From Undibacterium cyanobacteriorum (GTDB lineage: Bacteria > Pseudomonadota > Gammaproteobacteria > Burkholderiales > Burkholderiaceae_D), in contig NZ_CP133720.1 of NCBI RefSeq assembly GCF_031326225.1, forward strand, positions 3,038,001 through 3,102,000: a stretch of 64,000 bases of DNA. Direction: 5' to 3'. Shown here piece by piece: positions 62,473 to 64,000 of the stretch. The translations under genes were made by a program, and so were the position numbers. Position 1 is the stretch's first letter, and each line of letters starts with the position of its first letter. Below the pieces are notes generated by a model, which made no database searches, was not told the origin of the DNA, and saw nothing but the letters and a program-made list of their open reading frames with translations.

Positions 62473-64000
62473 ATGCGACTAAGACTCTCGGTTGTAGCCA
62501 TTAGTTCCGTTTTCGCTTTGCTTTCACAAGGCACGGCGTTTGCACGCGAAGACGGTGATGATCTACTTAAACTGAGTAAGAATCTTAGTGTCACCGAGGC
62601 GCCTAAAGCCTCTCTCGAAGCACGTCCTAACGAGCTAAAAATAGACGATAGTGAGCGTCATGCGCAAGAGCCAAGTCTCAACATCGTCGAAGCTGATCTT
62701 TGGAGCCGCATTCGAAATGGCTATGCGATTCCGAATCTTGAGAACCGTTTAGTCAACCATCAAACTGAATGGTATGGTGCAAGGGTTGATTACTTAAAAC
62801 GTATTATTCAACGTGGCTCACGGTATTTGTACCACGTGGTCGAAGCCCTCGACAAACGCGGCATGCCAACTGATTTAGCACTGCTGCCTTTTATCGAATC
62901 GGCATTCAATCCGAATGCTATTTCGAGTGCAAAAGCATCCGGTATGTGGCAATTTATGCCTGCGACTGGTCGCGACTTCAACTTAAAGCAAAGTTTATTT
63001 AAAGATGATCGTCGCGGAGTCCTCGACTCTACCGAGGCGGCACTCGATTATTTACAACGGCTCTACAATATGTTTGGTGACTGGCAGCTTGCCCTAGCCG
63101 CCTACAACTGGGGTGAGGGCTCGGTACAGCGCGCCATCAAACGACAACAAGCGAAAGGCTTACCAATTGACTTCGACAGCCTTTCAGCTCAGATGCCTGC
63201 AGAGACGAAAAACTACGTCCCAAAGTTACAAGCTGTCAAAAACATTATTGGCAATCCAGAACAATTTGGTCTGAACCTACCGCCCTTGGAAAACTCGCCC
63301 TATTTCACCAGCGTGAAGAAAGAAAAAGATATTGACGTTGAATTGGCAGCGCGTCTCGCCGATATCCCTATCAGTGAATTTAAAGCGCTCAATCCGCAAT
63401 TCAATCGTCCCATTATCACAGGCGGCAATAACACTTCGATTCTACTTCCGATCGACAAGGTAGCAACCTTCGAGGATAATTTCAGCAATTGGAAAGGTCC
63501 ATTGTCTTCGTGGACGACGCTTAACATTCAAAAGTCTGAACGCATTGAGACTCTCGCATCTCGTTATGGATATCAAGCCGATATCGTGCGCGAAGTGAAC
63601 GCGATTCCAGCAAAGACCGTGATCAAAGCCGGTTCGACCATTCTGGTCCCAAAATCTGATAAAGCGGCCGACGAAGATATTCCAGCGCATATCGCAGAAC
63701 AAGCCCAACTCAATATTGAAAAGGCTGGTGTAAGCACTCGTAAAATCGCGATCAAAGTCGGACGTAAAGATAATTTGAATACCTTAGCCAAGCGATATAA
63801 GGTCAGCGTAGCGGATATTAAATCTTGGAACAAACTGAGGTCTGAAAAATTAGTCGCAGGGCAAAAACTTGAACTGCAAATCGCTACGAAAGAAAAGCCA
63901 AGAAGTCTGTCAGAAAAACAGCTTGCATCGAAAAAGAATCATTCAACTAAAGCCCATTCACGCTCCATTCAAAAGGCTGCCAATACTCCAGGGCGCCGTC
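62473..64000 (+). CDS. mltD: Membrane-bound lytic murein transglycosylase D with LysM, 5' part
   Basis: At least 509 residues, running off the right edge. A signal peptide ends at GTAFA (residue ~24); no lipobox Cys is visible, unlike E. coli MltD. The SLT domain (~120-250) has catalytic Glu142 in LLPFIESAFNP, SGMWQFMPATGRDF and LAAYNWGEGSVQRA. A divergent LysM-like unit lies at ~350-400 and a clearer LysM unit (LAKRYKVSVADIKSWNKL) at ~435-480. It cleaves peptidoglycan glycan strands in the periplasm. Divergent from the amidohydrolase. Confidence 0.94.
   Translation, partial: MRLRLSVVAISSVFALLSQGTAFAREDGDDLLKLSKNLSVTEAPKASLEARPNELKIDDSERHAQEPSLNIVEADLWSRIRNGYAIPNLENRLVNHQTEWYGARVDYLKRIIQRGSRYLYHVVEALDKRGMPTDLALLPFIESAFNPNAISSAKASGMWQFMPATGRDFNLKQSLFKDDRRGVLDSTEAALDYLQRLYNMFGDWQLALAAYNWGEGSVQRAIKRQQAKGLPIDFDSLSAQMPAETKNYVPKLQAVKNIIGNPEQFGLNLPPLENSPYFTSVKKEKDIDVELAARLADIPISEFKALNPQFNRPIITGGNNTSILLPIDKVATFEDNFSNWKGPLSSWTTLNIQKSERIETLASRYGYQADIVREVNAIPAKTVIKAGSTILVPKSDKAADEDIPAHIAEQAQLNIEKAGVSTRKIAIKVGRKDNLNTLAKRYKVSVADIKSWNKLRSEKLVAGQKLELQIATKEKPRSLSEKQLASKKNHSTKAHSRSIQKAANTPGRR

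Noticed and set aside
62361..62594. 77-codon minus-strand frame over the mltD start
   Set aside because: Antisense shadow of the mltD signal-peptide region with no features of its own.

Overview
The window is a dense bacterial chromosome segment of moderate GC. Gene order and protein families point to a betaproteobacterium of the Burkholderiales, most likely an Oxalobacteraceae/Undibacterium-like organism. This is inferred from conserved blocks: ftsK-lolA-rarA, hemC-hemD-hemX-hemY, fkpB-ispH, rpmB-rpmG, exbB-exbD-lpxK-Trm112-kdsB-adk and xseA beside sodB. No tRNA, rRNA, CRISPR array, transposase or integrase gene was recognised.

Layout. 1-3.5 kb (minus): ftsK, lolA and the 5' part of rarA. 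3.9-7.9 kb (plus): two exported hydrolases, a PPC-domain cyanophycinase-like peptidase and a GH13 lipoprotein amylase, each with a palindromic candidate operator upstream. 8.0-11.8 kb: trxB behind large hairpins, an Smr protein, and a divergent LysR/SDR pair. 11.8-16.4 kb: nadE-glnB, a FemAB/GNAT-like protein and a membrane-anchored Ser/Thr kinase. 16.5-21.6 kb (minus): ppa and hemCDXY. 21.7-27.3 kb: trpS with a candidate tryptophan attenuator, a YcaQ/AlkX-type glycosylase, ispH/fkpB, radC, and rpmBG.

27.3-30.2 kb is the clearest accessory region. It holds four small plus-strand genes: an unknown, an Imm42-like immunity protein, a NADAR protein and a HEPN-like protein. They start just after TTAGG/GTTA-type cores, three of the four end at or beside a TAAC/TAAT core, and the first two share an 85-bp leader although their proteins are unrelated. 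It resembles an integron-like cassette cluster without an integrase, or an orphan-immunity array.

30.2-38.3 kb (minus): an acyl desaturase, an MscS channel, rsmB, purN, a secreted barnase-like RNase with a barstar-like inhibitor, a patatin phospholipase and a type II 3-hydroxyacyl-CoA dehydrogenase. 38.6-45.4 kb (minus): H+-pyrophosphatase and the envelope/nucleotide operon exbB to adk. The 45.4-46.4 kb gap is AT-rich and carries a cluster of DnaA-box-like sites and three long direct repeats, although dnaA is not here. 46.4-64 kb: xseA, sodB, an M28 peptidase, a NatAB-type ABC exporter, a DUF808 protein, an S9 peptidase with a charged insertion, a repeat-expanded DUF2799 lipoprotein, an ABC exporter with a VOC protein, a YtcJ-like amidohydrolase and the 5' part of mltD.

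Most of the window is ordinary core genome. The items most worth follow-up are the trpS leader, the DnaA-box cluster and the 27-30 kb island.
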